Assembly: GCA_914767715.1 (NCBI GenBank)
Contig: OU612072.1
Span: 13,146,001-13,206,000, forward strand
Direction of reading: 5' to 3'
Length of the DNA: 60,000 nt
Source of the DNA: Membranipora membranacea
Lineage: Eukaryota > Bryozoa > Gymnolaemata > Cheilostomatida > Membraniporidae
Positions 32,981 through 44,940 of this stretch are shown one piece after another. Under the pieces are notes generated by a model that was not told where the DNA came from, ran no database searches, and worked only from the letters and a program-made list of their open reading frames with translations. A program made the translations under genes and the position numbers. Each line of letters opens with the position of its first letter. The first letter of the stretch is position 1.

Positions 32981-33568
32981 ATGTATCTCTTCATTGAGCC
33001 AGTGTGTGTGTGCAGAGGTAAAAAAATTACCTGTTCTAATGCTACAGCGATGGCATGGGCTTCCTTAGAAAATTACATCCTCTATAGATTATTTACCCAA
33101 CATGGACTCTATATCAAACCTTTTTTTGTTGATAATACCGTTTTACGCTTAGAAAATATCAAGCACATTATCATGCTAGATAATTCAAACGCTAAAAATT
33201 TTCAGATCGAAATTCAAACTTTAGTATAATTGATTTCAAACCATAGCAGAACACCAACGGTTACACAACTTGACACACTTTTCGAAGATTTAAATCCTTC
33301 ACTATCAAAGCCAGGGAGGATATTCGTTATGGCTGAATTTATTGAGCAGCTTTCTACTCACTATCACAAGCAAGGCAGACCCTGGATAATCACTTCACTA
33401 CTAACATCTCTCAGAAAACATACCATCAAACATCATAGTGCTACATCCAAAATACATCCTATACATGACCCAAGCGGGCATTCAAGGTTTCAGGTTTTTA
33501 TTCTAGGCACACTTCTCGGTATAGGCATAGCTTCAACTACATGTCTACCATGGCGGAGCTGGAACTAG
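32981..33568 (+). pseudogene. Right-arm plus-strand gene, unknown, with C-terminal hydrophobic segment
   Basis: From ATG at 32981 the frame reads 82 codons to TAA at 33227-33229 and then stays open in the same frame to 33568, so it was probably one gene of about 195 codons with a nonsense mutation. An internal ATG at 33329 could start the second half alone. The first half includes MYLFIEPVCVC and a beta-rich region; the second half has MAEFIEQLSTHYHKQG and then a hydrophobic segment VFILGTLLGIGIAST near the C terminus. It overlaps the next gene by 28 bp in another frame, a viral-type arrangement. No family recognised; a membrane-associated protein is inferred. Confidence 0.55.
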
Positions 33569-33729
33569 TACAGACCGAATAATTACACCAGCAACAACTT
33601 AACATCCAAGAAGCTGTGGATATTGCCTACAAGCAAACAAAGCGACGCTTTATTATCACTCTCTGCTTTCTTGTTTTCCTGGGTGTTTTTGGGATTTCCG
33701 TAACAAATTATTCTAATATTTTTTGTTAA
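33541..33729 (+). pseudogene. Small single-pass membrane protein, one early stop
   Basis: 62 codons from ATG at 33541. A TAA at codon 14 (33580-33582) interrupts it; the frame then continues through QQQLNIQEAVDIAYKQTKRR into a transmembrane helix FIITLCFLVFLGVFGIS and a short tail. A short N-terminal domain, a basic stop-transfer flank and one helix fit a small type II or tail-anchored protein. It overlaps the preceding gene. Unknown family. Confidence 0.5.
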
Positions 33730-33857
33730 TTCATCAAAAGAGTACCACCAAACACAGGACAACGCTTTTGCTGTTCACGATGATAACAATTCAACAGACT
33801 ATTATAAATAATGTTACAAATTTGTTGTTTTACGTACCTCCCATATAATTATATTCT

Positions 33858-33867
33858 AATAAATAAA
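33858..33867 (+). terminator. Candidate polyadenylation signals for right-arm plus-strand genes
   Basis: Two overlapping AATAAA hexamers lie 130 bp after the stop of the small membrane-protein gene. Position fits the end of the plus-strand transcript. Confidence 0.45.
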
Positions 33868-34012
33868 TTTGATATAAAACGAATACATGTATTCCAATCA
33901 CAGCCATTTATTTCATTGTAAAATTACACACAAAGCAGAAAGAGAAAACCTAAGTGATAATGTTACAGGTCTGTTGTCTTGGCAACACTCATCAGAGTTT
34001 TTTTAATCCTAC

Positions 34013-34218
34013 CAAACACGCTTCCATAAGGTGTTCAACCAACCAGCACAATGCTCATGTAACATACTGCGCACATATCATGCTACCATGTTATCACGCT
34101 TCAATTATGTTACCACGCTACCATGCTACTATTATCAAACAAGCTTCCATAACGTGTTCAAACAACCAACATAATGCTCATTTAACATACTGCGCATAAT
34201 TCACGCTACAATGCTACC
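34013..34218. repeat. 123-bp subterminal repeat at the Polinton right end
   Basis: Copy 1 begins CAAACACGCTTCCATAAGG at 34013 and copy 2 begins CAAACAAGCTTCCATAACG at 34136; both carry GTTCAA.CAACCA, ATGCTCAT.TAACATACTGCGCA and GCTACCATG clusters. The second copy runs into the right terminal repeat, so the TIR itself appears to be part of this repeat unit. The left end lacks a second copy. Confidence 0.8.
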
Positions 34219-34283
34219 ATGCTACCATGCTAACACGATACCATGCTACTTCTGCTTCGCATAGAGAGGCTACTCATACTACT
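34219..34283 (-). repeat. Polinton right terminal inverted repeat
   Basis: Reverse complement of 17523-17587 over 65 bp without mismatch, ending CTCATACTACT next to the CCTTTG duplication. Confidence 0.96.
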
Positions 34284-34289
34284 CCTTTG
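34284..34289. repeat. Polinton target-site duplication, right
   Basis: CCTTTG, identical to 17517-17522. Confidence 0.95.
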
Positions 34290-34802
34290 TTTCTGCTTGT
34301 CCTGACGCTTCAAATTTGTCTGGTGCATCTGACGCTCCACTGACTCCGCTCCCTCCTTGTTGGTTTCCAGCTGCTCCAGGTCATCTTGTCCACCCTGTGT
34401 TCCTAGTTGTCCATCCTCACCATTGAATTCCATATCTCTAGGTTGTCATGTCCACCTTGTTTTCCTGGTTGTCCATCCCCTCACTGGCTCTAACCATAAG
34501 CCTCGTCAAGTATTGTCCTGCTCACCTCCTGCTCAATCTCTGCCCTGTTGCGAGTCTAAATTGACATGCTTTTGTCAACATTTTGTCACCTGAAACTATA
34601 ATTGTGTCACTAGATGCAATTCATTGCAAAAGGTGACACCAGAAAAGACACACGGGTTACAATGCAGGGTCAGCTTTTTCTCAAAAATTTCACCAAGTTC
34701 TGTTTCTCTCAATGATAAATTACCTTACAGTCACTTCATAATATTACAACTGTATTCAATTTAATCATTTATTTGTAGATATACACACCAAGGAGTAAAA
34801 CT
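34284..34802. repeat. 2-kb interspersed repeat, copy B, right part
   Basis: Continues where copy B was cut at 17522: TTTCTGCTTGTCCTGACGC matches copy A at about 15460, and the end block ACACACCAAGGAGTAAAACT matches the end of copy A. A short extra segment near 34660-34705 is absent from copy A. Confidence 0.9.
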
Positions 34803-37800
34803 CCTTGTAATACAATATGAAATTTACTTACCACCTTTCAAAAATTTACATATTGTGTCCTCTTATTTAAACACAAGACAACTCTCAATACAAATGAACC
34901 CGTTAAAAAAATTGGAATCTCTAAAAGTTAAACAGGAAGTGGGTGTTTGCCAACACAACAGCAAGACTGCAAACTCTTTTTCTTTGGAGCTGAAACTAAC
35001 AAGGAGTAGTTATTCCCAGTCCAGACACTGGTTTTGGAGTTGGATATTCTGATTGAGCCTCCCCATCCATAATGAGTAAGTTTAAAGTTAACATATACTA
35101 GATCACCCCAAAGAGGTGACAGCAGGTACTAGCAAAGCATATAGTGGTGAATATAGTTAGTTACAGTTAGCACTAAAGTTGTTGCCAGCATTCAAATCGT
35201 TTTCAATCATGTTGTTAATATCAAGGGCAGTCTGATAATTAATAACCTTCCCATGGTGACATTGTACTTACAGTAGAGAAGCAGATAGGACCACCCCCAC
35301 GACAGCAATACATGTTAATCTGACCTTCACAAAATCAAGTATTATTGTGATTGCTGCATGATGATGTTAATCATGTCAATTGTTATTAAAGTAGCGATTG
35401 GATTCAATAACCAACCAAGGCAGGTGTCCCCTCCCATTTTCCTTATCCCCTGATTGACTTGGACAGGCTCACTTTTATAATACACTATGTTATACCATAG
35501 TCGCTTGTGACTTAGGCCCAGTCATCTAGTGAATGGGAAACCCTATCCATCATACTCGATTTCCCAGTATGAGGGTGATTAGGCATGGTAAGGCACCCAC
35601 ATTTCAGTACTATTCATTCAAATCACTATAAACCAATTTTGTTTTAGGCCGTCAAAACATTCTGCATCCCGGTGAGTGGTCAGTTAATGCCCCGCTACTA
35701 CAACTACAGAAACCCAAGGTAAGTTAATAATGACCATTTCAATTGTCCTGTCCTTATCCTATCATTAAAACTGCTGTCATCTACTTCAATACGATCTCAA
35801 ATTACAACGATGGGCTGAGAAACCCATCCTTGATTTGACAATTTATCTCTGGCTAGCGGTAAAATATGGTTTCTTGTCTTATTCTATAAAACTGATCAAC
35901 TGGATTAAGTTTTTCAAGTTGAGGTCTAGGACCGCGTTGGTAAAAATCCAAGCATTTTGGGGATCACCACTAATCCTGTTCATAAACCTTCATCAAAACT
36001 GGGATTCCATAACTTGCCTACAGCTTCAGCTCTAGTATCAATTAATTATCTTAAAAGGAAAAAGGGCAATTTTGAGTTGTCTTATGTTTTAGTAGAGTTG
36101 TTCAATTTAAAATACCTTTCTTTAGTGAGTCCTTTTATTGCAATCCATGGCTGTCGTGGTAGTCCCGACATGACAAGGACTTCAATCCTCAGACTAACTT
36201 ACATATCAAAGTGAATAAAACTAGTAAAACCAAGTTCTGTTTAACCACAAAGTAAACATATAGTGTCCTGTGGACCCACAAGCTATTAACTAGCGGATAT
36301 CATTACTCAGAGACGTTGTAGACAACCAATTATCTTCCTTTTAAATATATACCTTCTATAATTAATTTGTTCATTATGAGCACAGAAAGTCCGAAACCAT
36401 CTCTAAATCTGTAGCTCGAGGAAGTACCAACTCAAGCCCTTGAAAATATTGAAGCCTCTTTTATTTGTAGTCATGAGATCCTGAAGCCCTCAGATATCAA
36501 CAAGCGGTGGAAACTATGGGCAATAAATAAAGCCTTGACCTTATGATGCTACCTCACACTGATTACCAATCGCCGGAAAGTCACTAAATTTTCTTTTACC
36601 AGTTATCGCCGTTGGTGGTGATTCCAGCAAGTTGAGGTTTCAACCATATTAAAACTAAGTCTTAATTTTGGTCTAATTTTCATGTAGACCCACCCTGATG
36701 TTAGATGTAGGCAATCTCTAATTCCAGCAACACTCATATCTAGTTTGCAAATCTCAATTCATGTTGGTACCCAGAATCTCATGACTGACTCAGTTATCTA
36801 TACTGTGCCAAGGGGAAAATGCCTTAAGTCATTGATAGGCAGAGCCCATCTTATCTTTTGTGGAAAATGCACTTGAAATTCTACATGTCAGCTACTGAAA
36901 ATATAGTAATTTAGATTGGATTTTCCATGAAATGTCAAATTTTTTGCCGCACAGTTAGATGTTCATCAGTTTTTACCCACTGCTACCTACCTCACTTATA
37001 GTTAACCTTCAGCTAAATCACATTACCCCAATAAATAATTCTCAAAAGATCTATTACTAAATGCCAATCGGAATCACATTGTATACACATCTTATCTGTC
37101 AAATTCTTTACCCTTGCAATTTCTGGGTCAGACACTGTTAACGCAATAGACTAAGCACTAAGTGCAATATACTAAGCTTAGCTGCATTTATTGTCAAGCA
37201 TATTATGGTGACATTAATCATGCTTACCCATTTCCTCCACATGAACGCAAATGTTTTATAAGCTTGTCTCCTAGGCACACAAACAACTTTGAGGCTTCTT
37301 ATAATAACAGGCCAAATATCAGATTTTCTCAAACAAGGAAAGCTAGATGCAGTTAACAACTTTCAGACTGAAATACTCCTCGAAATCATGAACAACTAAA
37401 TAACTCGACATTAACTCGAGATTATAATATTACTAAACACATAAATTTTATAAATTTCACGGGTGATGACTCCTCTGATGGAACAGATATAAAGGCTTCG
37501 GAAACCATCAAGCTAAAGATGTAGTCACCAGCACTGGATCCCGGCCCTAAATCTTCCCATAATTTCTTCATATAATTTTCTCCCATAATTTCATCATAAT
37601 TTTCCTCATAATTTATCATCATAATTCCTTCTAATAGTATTCTCTCATAATTTTCTCTCATAATTTCTTCTAATAATTTTTTCTCATAATCGTTGGCCTG
37701 GGTCTGAAGTTTTCTGGTAGTCGGGGCCGTCTGTCTCGGTCGATACCTCAAAACTAGGCATCACCGACGACGAGCAGCCTGCAGTCTCAACTCTTCAGCT

Positions 37801-38515
37801 CAACAGCCTCAGGTCCTTAAATGATTATGAGAATTCAAAATAATAACAACAACAACAAAATTTTCTCCAATAATTTCAAGATTTAAAATCAATTTTATTG
37901 CATTAAAGTCTACTAACTTTCCTTCTACTCTCATGCGAATTTGATTTGAATATTTCCTAGGTACACCCTCGAACTGCAACTCTTACCCCTAATTAAAATG
38001 AGATGGTTCCATGACTTACTGTGGTTTTCTTGTGATAAGAAGAAGATGATTTTTATGCAATTAATAATCCGGCTGGTTGTGAACCTGTAATATAAAAAAT
38101 AACTTAGCGTGAGTTACAAAGCCCATAAATCATGGTTTAATCATCAGTACAATGGTGTACATATTTTTTATACCATCACATAGTAAGGATATATTATCCT
38201 GACTCTGTGATACCATGGAGTACTTGACACCAGCATACAAAGTTAATGCATAAATGATTGGCATCTTCGCTTGGATATATTTTTAATCACACTTGTCTCC
38301 GATACAGGGTGTGAATCAATGAATACTGTCACTGAATACTGGTAAAAATTATTTACATTTTTGTACTTATAGATTTGGGAGATATACTGACGGAGATGAA
38401 ACTTATGATGTCTACTTACGATTTTAATAAAGTAAAGAGCTAGATAAAGTTAGGGGTTAAATAAACAGAAACAATAGTCTGAAGGTCATGAGTTCTCTCC
38501 TCACTCGGCGAGCAC
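34803..38515. other. Intergenic, no supported gene
   Basis: Scattered frames of 60-110 codons without domains. A block at 35649-35719 has a good acceptor (TTTTGTTTTAG) and donor (CCCAAG|GTAAGT) and is open in one frame, so it could be an exon, but nothing joins it. From 37553 to 37690 a low-complexity run of TCATAATTT-type units accounts for the 109-codon minus-strand frame there. Confidence 0.5.
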
Positions 38516-38519
38516 AAAT

Positions 38520-39536
38520 TGTGGGCTTCCAGGTTATGGAGTCACCACATTAACTCTCCGCTACTGAGATCTGTGCTCAAGAGCTCGGTATGATGATTCT
38601 CACTCTGTGACACTGACTTATTTACATGCGATCTCTCAAGAGCATGCAATTTAATTCTTATCAAGATTAACATCAAACGCAATTCAACTTAAACAATGCA
38701 TTTCTTATTTCTACAAGTCATACTTTCTAGTCAATGATGCCATGCATGTTGGATTTAATTCATTTAACTCAATTAGTTGATGGTATAGATAATCCAACCA
38801 AATGTTATACTGTGCCATTATTAAATAATAAGGCGAGTTCTATTTCCCTATAAATCTCACTAACGTACAATAAATGAAAATATTATGATAACAACTCGTA
38901 AAACTTTCATGTTTTAGAAACTGACCTGTCTCAAAAAGAAGTTGCAAACAAAGAGCGCTGCTTGTCGACCAGAGGGTCGCCAAACAGATCATGAATTTCA
39001 ATAGACAACAATGTTCTTAAATACTATGAACCAAGACAAATTACAAAACTGCTGACGTCAATAAGCAAAAAAACAGGTTTTAAACACAATTTTCAATTAC
39101 CGCAAAAAGAGGGTTGATCGGCCGCAAGAGTGGGTTGATCCAGGGTTGATCGGCCGCAAGTGTTGGTTGGTGTATGTTAGACATCATGCTAATCCTCGAT
39201 TATCTCTGTTGGCGCCACCTTCACTGCATTGTCATGGTTGTCACGGTTCTGGCGTTAAGGTGGCACCGGTGTTAAGAAAAGAATTTAGATTTGAATATAT
39301 TTGCACATCTCCGATTCGAGGTGATATGCACCGGCTGGTAACTGCGTGTCCTCAAGTCAAGGTTTGAGTGTACTGATAATGATGCTGGCAAAGATATTGG
39401 ATGTTGTTATTGTGTCGGATGTTGGTATAGACAATTCTCCTATTTGCTGCTGTGTATGCGACATCTGCACTCCCTTAGTTGCAATCGTCCTCGATTGTTA
39501 TGACATGCTATCCGCTCCCTGCTTTTGATGCGACAC
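38520..39536. repeat. 2-kb interspersed repeat, copy C, truncated
   Basis: Starts GTGGGCTTCCAGGTTATGG and follows copy A closely (about 95 percent by eye) to the first satellite unit at about 39478, where it ends at GATGCGACA. It has only one satellite unit, so the array in copies A and B expanded after, or was lost in, this copy. Confidence 0.9.
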
Positions 39537-40863
39537 AGGATCCTAGTTCATATATGGTTCATTCTGTGAAAGAATAAATAAAATTATTTCTATCCAAATG
39601 TCTAACGGGCACTGTGAAGCAGTTGGGAACCTTATCATTATTAGTATTGCGAGACTTTTCGAACTACTGAGGTGTGAACTGAACTTGGATGGTTTGTCAC
39701 CTAGTAAGACTCACTCTTGACAGCAACTACCAGGTCTAGACTGAGTTTGCAATCATATGCAGAGGCTCTGACAGTTGTTATTCTGCAATAGGTCAGTTCA
39801 GTAGTTACCCTCTGTCTATCAGCTCGATTGTGGTGAGTTTGTTTCGCTTGGTATCATTGGCCTGAATATTAAAACTTAGCCAGGTAATGGATGGGTGTTT
39901 CACCCTTTTTAGTAGATCCCTTACCACTGCGTTTAGCACCCCTTGAGTCAGTATATTGAGGATTTTTGAAGGATTTCGGTGGCGAGGGTTCAGCGACAAC
40001 CTAAGAGCAAACCGACTATGACATCAAATGCAGCTAGACCTGCTTCCCGAGGCTAGGCAGCACGGCCAGGAACCGAGACTGCTGCAAAAGCACATCGATC
40101 TTGATTCGCTTCAACCCTGGAGAGTACTGACCAGAGACCTCTAGTTCAGAGACCTTGTTATAAGTTTGCCGAGCATAGGCAAGGTGCTACCGAAGCCTAC
40201 CCGTAGCCACATCAAATATATGAGCAGTCCATCAATGTCAGTTTGACTGACTTGTCATCTACCTTATCAGGTGCGATAATAGACAAATGCAAGAAAACAT
40301 GGATAAATATAATATGACAGACTTGTGATCCAATGTCTATGATTTGATTAGCAATGACAATCAGCAACAATTGCCCCCTAATCATAAAGACCCTGATACC
40401 TGCTAACAAACTTTGGCACCAACTCCTGCTACACACTGCCCTGTGCTAGCTCCTATGAGAAGGATCACGATTGACGCTTACTTCGTTAGGCCACTTGAAA
40501 CTACAGTTCTTGACCTGCCAAAATGGGTAAGATGATGTGAGCCACTTGGAGACTTGCCCAGCTCGATGGCTCAGGTGGCTTAATGGTATTCAAACTGTCG
40601 TGAAGGGTGACCGTAGTGCAATTCACTTGGTAATCACCATCTCAGTACCTCATCATTTGTTTTTTTATGGACAAAAAAACTCTAAACAATACTCTTTGTA
40701 ATGAGTTTTAATGCATTAAAAATACTTATTACAACAAACTCTGTGATACTCACTCACAGAAAAGGATACATAGAATATATGTCAGCGGTGTGTAATCAGT
40801 TTGTGCTCTTTCATACTGCAATACTAAACAGTAACTAAGTTGTTCCACGATCTTCTTGCAGGA
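39537..40863. other. Intergenic, no supported gene
   Basis: No domain-bearing frame. TGGCTCAGGTGG at about 40568 resembles a tRNA A box, but no B box follows at the right distance. Confidence 0.5.
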
Positions 40864-41329
40864 CATTATTGTAATGTATTGACCTCATTTTGTTGATTCT
40901 ACAACACAATTTTTGAATCCATAAATTTATCCTGAGACTGGACCTGGACTGAGAGCATTCAATACACGCTGCAAATATCACTTATGCCATTTAATTTGAC
41001 TCATCATTTTGTATGGAAATATTACAAGTAAAGTATATACTGCATTCTCATCCAGAGTTCTATCGGCAACAGCATTGCTTACAACTACAACTTTCAAACT
41101 AGTTAAAATTTTAAAGGCAGCTGGATCTGCATTAAATATGTTTTAATGTTTTATGTCAACCAGGGGGGATTTCTAGCTTCCAATTGTGGCCTTGATGCCC
41201 AAGCCCTGAGAGCAATTTTGGCCTTAAAAATTGAATTGACTATGTTTTGGAGGAGTATCTCAGGTGTAAGTTCATAGCCGAATGAATTATTGATGGTTAA
41301 AACAGTGCCTCCCATAAGGAAGATAACTC

Positions 41330-41423
41330 CCATTCTCTGCAATACAATGTTACAGCCTCCAGGAAGTGCTCGTTTCTTTTCTCAAACTTCCGGGAGACTG
41401 TGACATCATAATGCAGAGAATGG
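41330..41423. other. Nested inverted repeat upstream of the duplicated gene, copy 1
   Basis: Outer arms CCATTCTCTGCA (41330-41341) and TGCAGAGAATGG (41412-41423) are perfect complements. The inner arms around GGAAGT / ACTTCC are imperfect in this copy. Confidence 0.75.
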
Positions 41424-41948
41424 AAAAAAGCTACTGATATTTTAATGCACCTTTGTTGCGATAAGTAAAGGAAAATTATATGGCCCCCCTCAGTCTCCTT
41501 GGCATTGTTGAGGTAAGGTTTTGTGATACCTACAATATTGATAGTTTAGGTATAGATGGAATTATTTCTGTACTGCCTCAATTGTATAACATACAAAAAC
41601 ACCTTTTATTTCCTTTCAAACATGTTTGTGTAAGTTGCTGTAATTTGCTTCCATTCAGACCGTTCACATGCTTTCAATTTATGCTATACACAAAGAGTGT
41701 TAATTGCACTGATATGACCAGTTGTTAAATTCAATGCTCAGTGACGGTATGTTTGCAGTATTGTTGTTGGCTATTCAGCTTGAACTGTTGCTATTAGTAC
41801 ATAGAATTTATCTACATTTTTGGCATTTTTCCGCAAGGAAGTTATTGATCTAGACATATTTTGGTGACTTCACTATCGACTAAGAAACCTTCAATAGCAT
41901 ACTGAATATTATCCTCTGAGATCAGCATTCTACATCATTTCGTTAGCT

Positions 41949-42521
41949 ATGGAGCCGTTCACCAATCCTGGAATAAAGTTTTGCATAGACTATCTTATAT
42001 ACGGATGGGCTGAATGCTTTGAGGACGATTGTGGCAGATTTGATTGCAGCAACTGTAAAGTATTTATACCATTCTGGTTGAGAAACTATGAAGACGCTGT
42101 CAACAGGGGCCCATCTGAGTTTTGCAGATGGTACAGTTGCTACTTGATTTTACCACTATTAGCGGCTCTTGCCACCGGAATCTTAAGATTAGCCTTGTAT
42201 ATATGCAAACCCAAGGCTGGGAATATTGTCAGTACTCCAACGTCTCGTCTTCATAACTTTTTGAAACGGACAGCTGTCTGTATAGTAATGTTTTTCTTTT
42301 GGAGTTTTGTATACCATGGCTCATTGCTATGGTTGAGTTCACGGTATCACCTGCGAATTGACACACTGTTAAAGATCTCTCTCGTTTCTGATGTTCTCAA
42401 CAAATCATTTATTCTACTGGCAGCACATGAAATCCTTGGGATAAAACTGGGTCGTCGTGCACTTAATGGTATGTCTAATATTTTACATTGTGCTGCAAGT
42501 TATAGGTCCAAGCTGATTTAG
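41949..42521 (+). CDS. Small membrane protein, tandem paralogue 1
   Basis: 190 codons, single open exon, ATG in fair context (GCTATGG). The N-terminal 55 residues contain five Cys and acidic residues (AECFEDDCG, FDCSNCKVF), as in a disulfide-bonded or zinc-binding head. Hydrophobic segments follow at about residues 63-88 (YLILPLLAALATGILRLALY) and 110-130 (FFWSFVYHGSLLWL), then a third weaker one near 150-170. I do not recognise the family. The paralogue at 46629 differs by an in-frame 12-bp indel and 11 replaced codons, with no stop, which argues that both are real genes. Confidence 0.7.
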   Translation: MEPFTNPGIKFCIDYLIYGWAECFEDDCGRFDCSNCKVFIPFWLRNYEDAVNRGPSEFCRWYSCYLILPLLAALATGILRLALYICKPKAGNIVSTPTSRLHNFLKRTAVCIVMFFFWSFVYHGSLLWLSSRYHLRIDTLLKISLVSDVLNKSFILLAAHEILGIKLGRRALNGMSNILHCAASYRSKLI

Positions 42522-44940
42522 CAAAGCTTGAGCAATTTTCAAAAAAACATGGTGTACTTATGCTCAGAGACATTGCAATCACCTAGTTTAAAAAAACTCA
42601 CCCTGACTAGGTAAAGCATAGCTGTCTGTATTTAAGCCGAAATATCAGGAGCCAACCAGAGACAGCAATATTCTAAATATTTTGTTTTTGTCTGTTATAG
42701 ATTTGACAGTTATACCGAGGCCCCATCCAGGGAGAGAGTTTTGACGATCAGCGTGTTTAACAGGTGACATACTGCAAACCTTCAGTCTACATTTCATGAA
42801 GGCAGCAGAAATAAGATCAACAATATTAAAGTCTACAAATTAATGTAAGACACAAAGCTGGCATGTAAATCAGAGCAAAATTGTTCAGAACACTGGTGTT
42901 CAATTTGCTTTCTCCAAATAAATGATTAGAATTTGTGATAAAGATATACTAAGCATCAGACAAACACTTTTCCCCTAAGCTATGGTTACATTGTTTATCA
43001 AATGAGCCAAATGGTTTTACAATTTTTCATTAATCATCGGACATTTTGTCATTGCCTGTGTTGCTGACTCCATAAACACAGCAGCCAACTACAATCACAA
43101 AACTCCTAACAAGTATCTTGGGCACACCTTTCAATATTCATTTGCAATATTGTATCAATATTTCTAGTAATATAATAGTGAGTTGTTTGTTGCTCGTGTA
43201 TGAATGCCTTGCATAATATGTCATAATTATAACAATATTTCACAATGCTTACAGTGTTTTTTTTTGCAATTATACCACTTTGCGATCAGGTCTTGTGCTT
43301 GAAAGAAAACATTATCTGCGGAGGGTCTTTTAATTGAGCAATCATGAGACCCCCCAGCTGTTATTGTTATTACTAGCTTTAAAATGAACTCATTGAAGTT
43401 TAATTTGGAATTCAAAAAGTATATCTATAATGGACACATAATGTTGATTGTTCTTTTTATTTTTGATAAGGAAACATATCGCTAAACACAATCACCACAT
43501 TGTTTTGAACCGCCATGAGAGCACAACTAATAGAACAGAATCATTGTTGAATACAAATAAAGCAGATAATTTATAAAGAAGAATTAATTTGTAGAGTAGT
43601 TCAGTAGCTGGTACATTGATTTAGTTTCTTGATATAATTCTAGATTTTTGCCAATGCTGAACTGACCATTGTTGTATATATATGAAAAATGGTCTCCCTT
43701 AAGATATGCCCAAGACCAAACAGATCGAGTCAGTGTGAATATTTGTTGGGCTTAGCATGCCCCTGCTCCGACTCCCCTGCTTTTTGCGAACATGCAACTT
43801 TAAATTGGATTTAATAAATTAATTTGTCACACAATCATTGCAAAATCTTATACTGTCCCAGATATCACTATATAAGCCTGGTGTTTATATAACTCTAAAT
43901 ATGTCAAACCTCATGCTACAGTTTCTTCAGCCAATGCTGCATAATTTGTTCAATGTTAAGGAATTATTGAGATGGAATGGCAGACTTTTATATAAATGTA
44001 ATGAAATTAGGAATGCACAGTGCAAGAAAACAAATTAATGCCATTGCTACAGCTGCAAAACTCTCGCAAAGTTCAAAATTCATATCTGACTGACATGAAT
44101 GCCACTTACTCATTGAAACCCAAACAAACATTGATGTAGTTGACTTTGATAAGGGTTCACGTACTAGTTTAATTGTACATAGTTTGGCAATTGTGTAAAT
44201 TGAAAGAAATGGCTCAAATAAATAAATGAAATAGGTACAGTAAATAAATCTTGTTGATCCAAGATATAGAAAACAACAGGTTCTGAATAACTAAAACAAC
44301 ACTATGTAATTATATTTATGATTCAATAATATAAAGAGCGGTGGCTATATTATGAATGCTATTCCACAATCACTCTGCCTTTCTCACAGGGACCAAAAAC
44401 ACCTGCAAATATAATAGACGAAGGGAAAACTCCCTGTTTGTACAAAATCGGAAATATTCATACATAACATAATCTATGGTGTTCTGAATGGGCACTAAAA
44501 ATTAAGATTGTCAGCAGGTGTTGTTCCAAGTGTATCAGGTGCTGTATGGGACAACTCTTACATCACACAATACCTTTCAGCAGTGTTGTATACTGTGAGG
44601 AATGTCTCATATAGCATGCTACATGGGCTGGCCGAAAAAAACCTCTTTAATGATATCTTAATTAAAATGGCTATTACCAATAGTTAACTTGACTTTCGCT
44701 GTAATATTTATATTGGACTAAGCCAAAATCTCTTTCAGTGATGAGAGGCAGTATGGAAGACTTTGATTCCAGGTCCTGAAAGTCTGAATACACCAATTAT
44801 AACAACATAATTCCAGCTGGGCCTTTTTGTTGCAATAAAATCAATCAGGCATTCAATGTAACACTCAGTGTGTGTAAGCTTAATTGTTTCTTAATACGAA
44901 GTGTATTCTAAAATACGAGGTTGTTTTTCTCTATACAAAT
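42522..44940. other. Non-coding half of duplication copy 1
   Basis: No gene supported. The same DNA recurs at 47190-49696. Confidence 0.55.

Larger units (their letters stand above)
17523..34283. mobile_element. Polinton/Maverick (adintovirus-like) element, 16,761 bp, complete but decayed
   Basis: The element is bounded by 65-bp perfect terminal inverted repeats (starting AG, ending CT) and by a 6-bp target duplication. Inside are the hallmark Polinton genes on the minus strand: protein-primed DNA polymerase B, HerA/FtsK-type packaging ATPase, retroviral-type integrase with a chromodomain-like tail, minor and major capsid proteins and an adenain-like protease. Additional unknown genes fill the right third. 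In-frame stops, frameshifts and one internal deletion affect most genes, so it should not be mobile on its own. The insertion interrupts repeat copy B, and copy A shows the uninterrupted site. Confidence 0.95.
40864..44940. repeat. 4.1-kb tandem duplication, copy 1
   Basis: Direct repeat of 45555-49696, offset 4691 bp at the left end. The two copies are nearly identical by eye outside a few indels. It carries a membrane-protein gene (41949-42521), an upstream hairpin and about 2.4 kb of non-coding DNA. Confidence 0.96.

Noticed and set aside
17523-34283. Non-standard genetic code or programmed readthrough to explain the in-frame stops of the Polinton
   Set aside because: All three stop codons occur, frameshifts and a deletion accompany them, and neighbouring LINE and pogo genes are broken in the same way; decay is simpler.
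35649-35719. Isolated exon with acceptor and donor
   Set aside because: Open in one frame, but nothing up- or downstream joins it with matching phase and it shows no domain.
37422-37751. Glu/Asn-rich 109-codon minus-strand frame
   Set aside because: Produced by the low-complexity TCATAATTT run at 37553-37690.
40560-40650. tRNA gene or SINE head (TGGCTCAGGTGG)
   Set aside because: No B box at the right distance and no cloverleaf.
41480-41728. 82-codon frame present in both duplication copies
   Set aside because: Conserved only because the whole DNA is duplicated; its start is shifted in copy 2 (46166-46417) by an indel, so coding selection is not shown.
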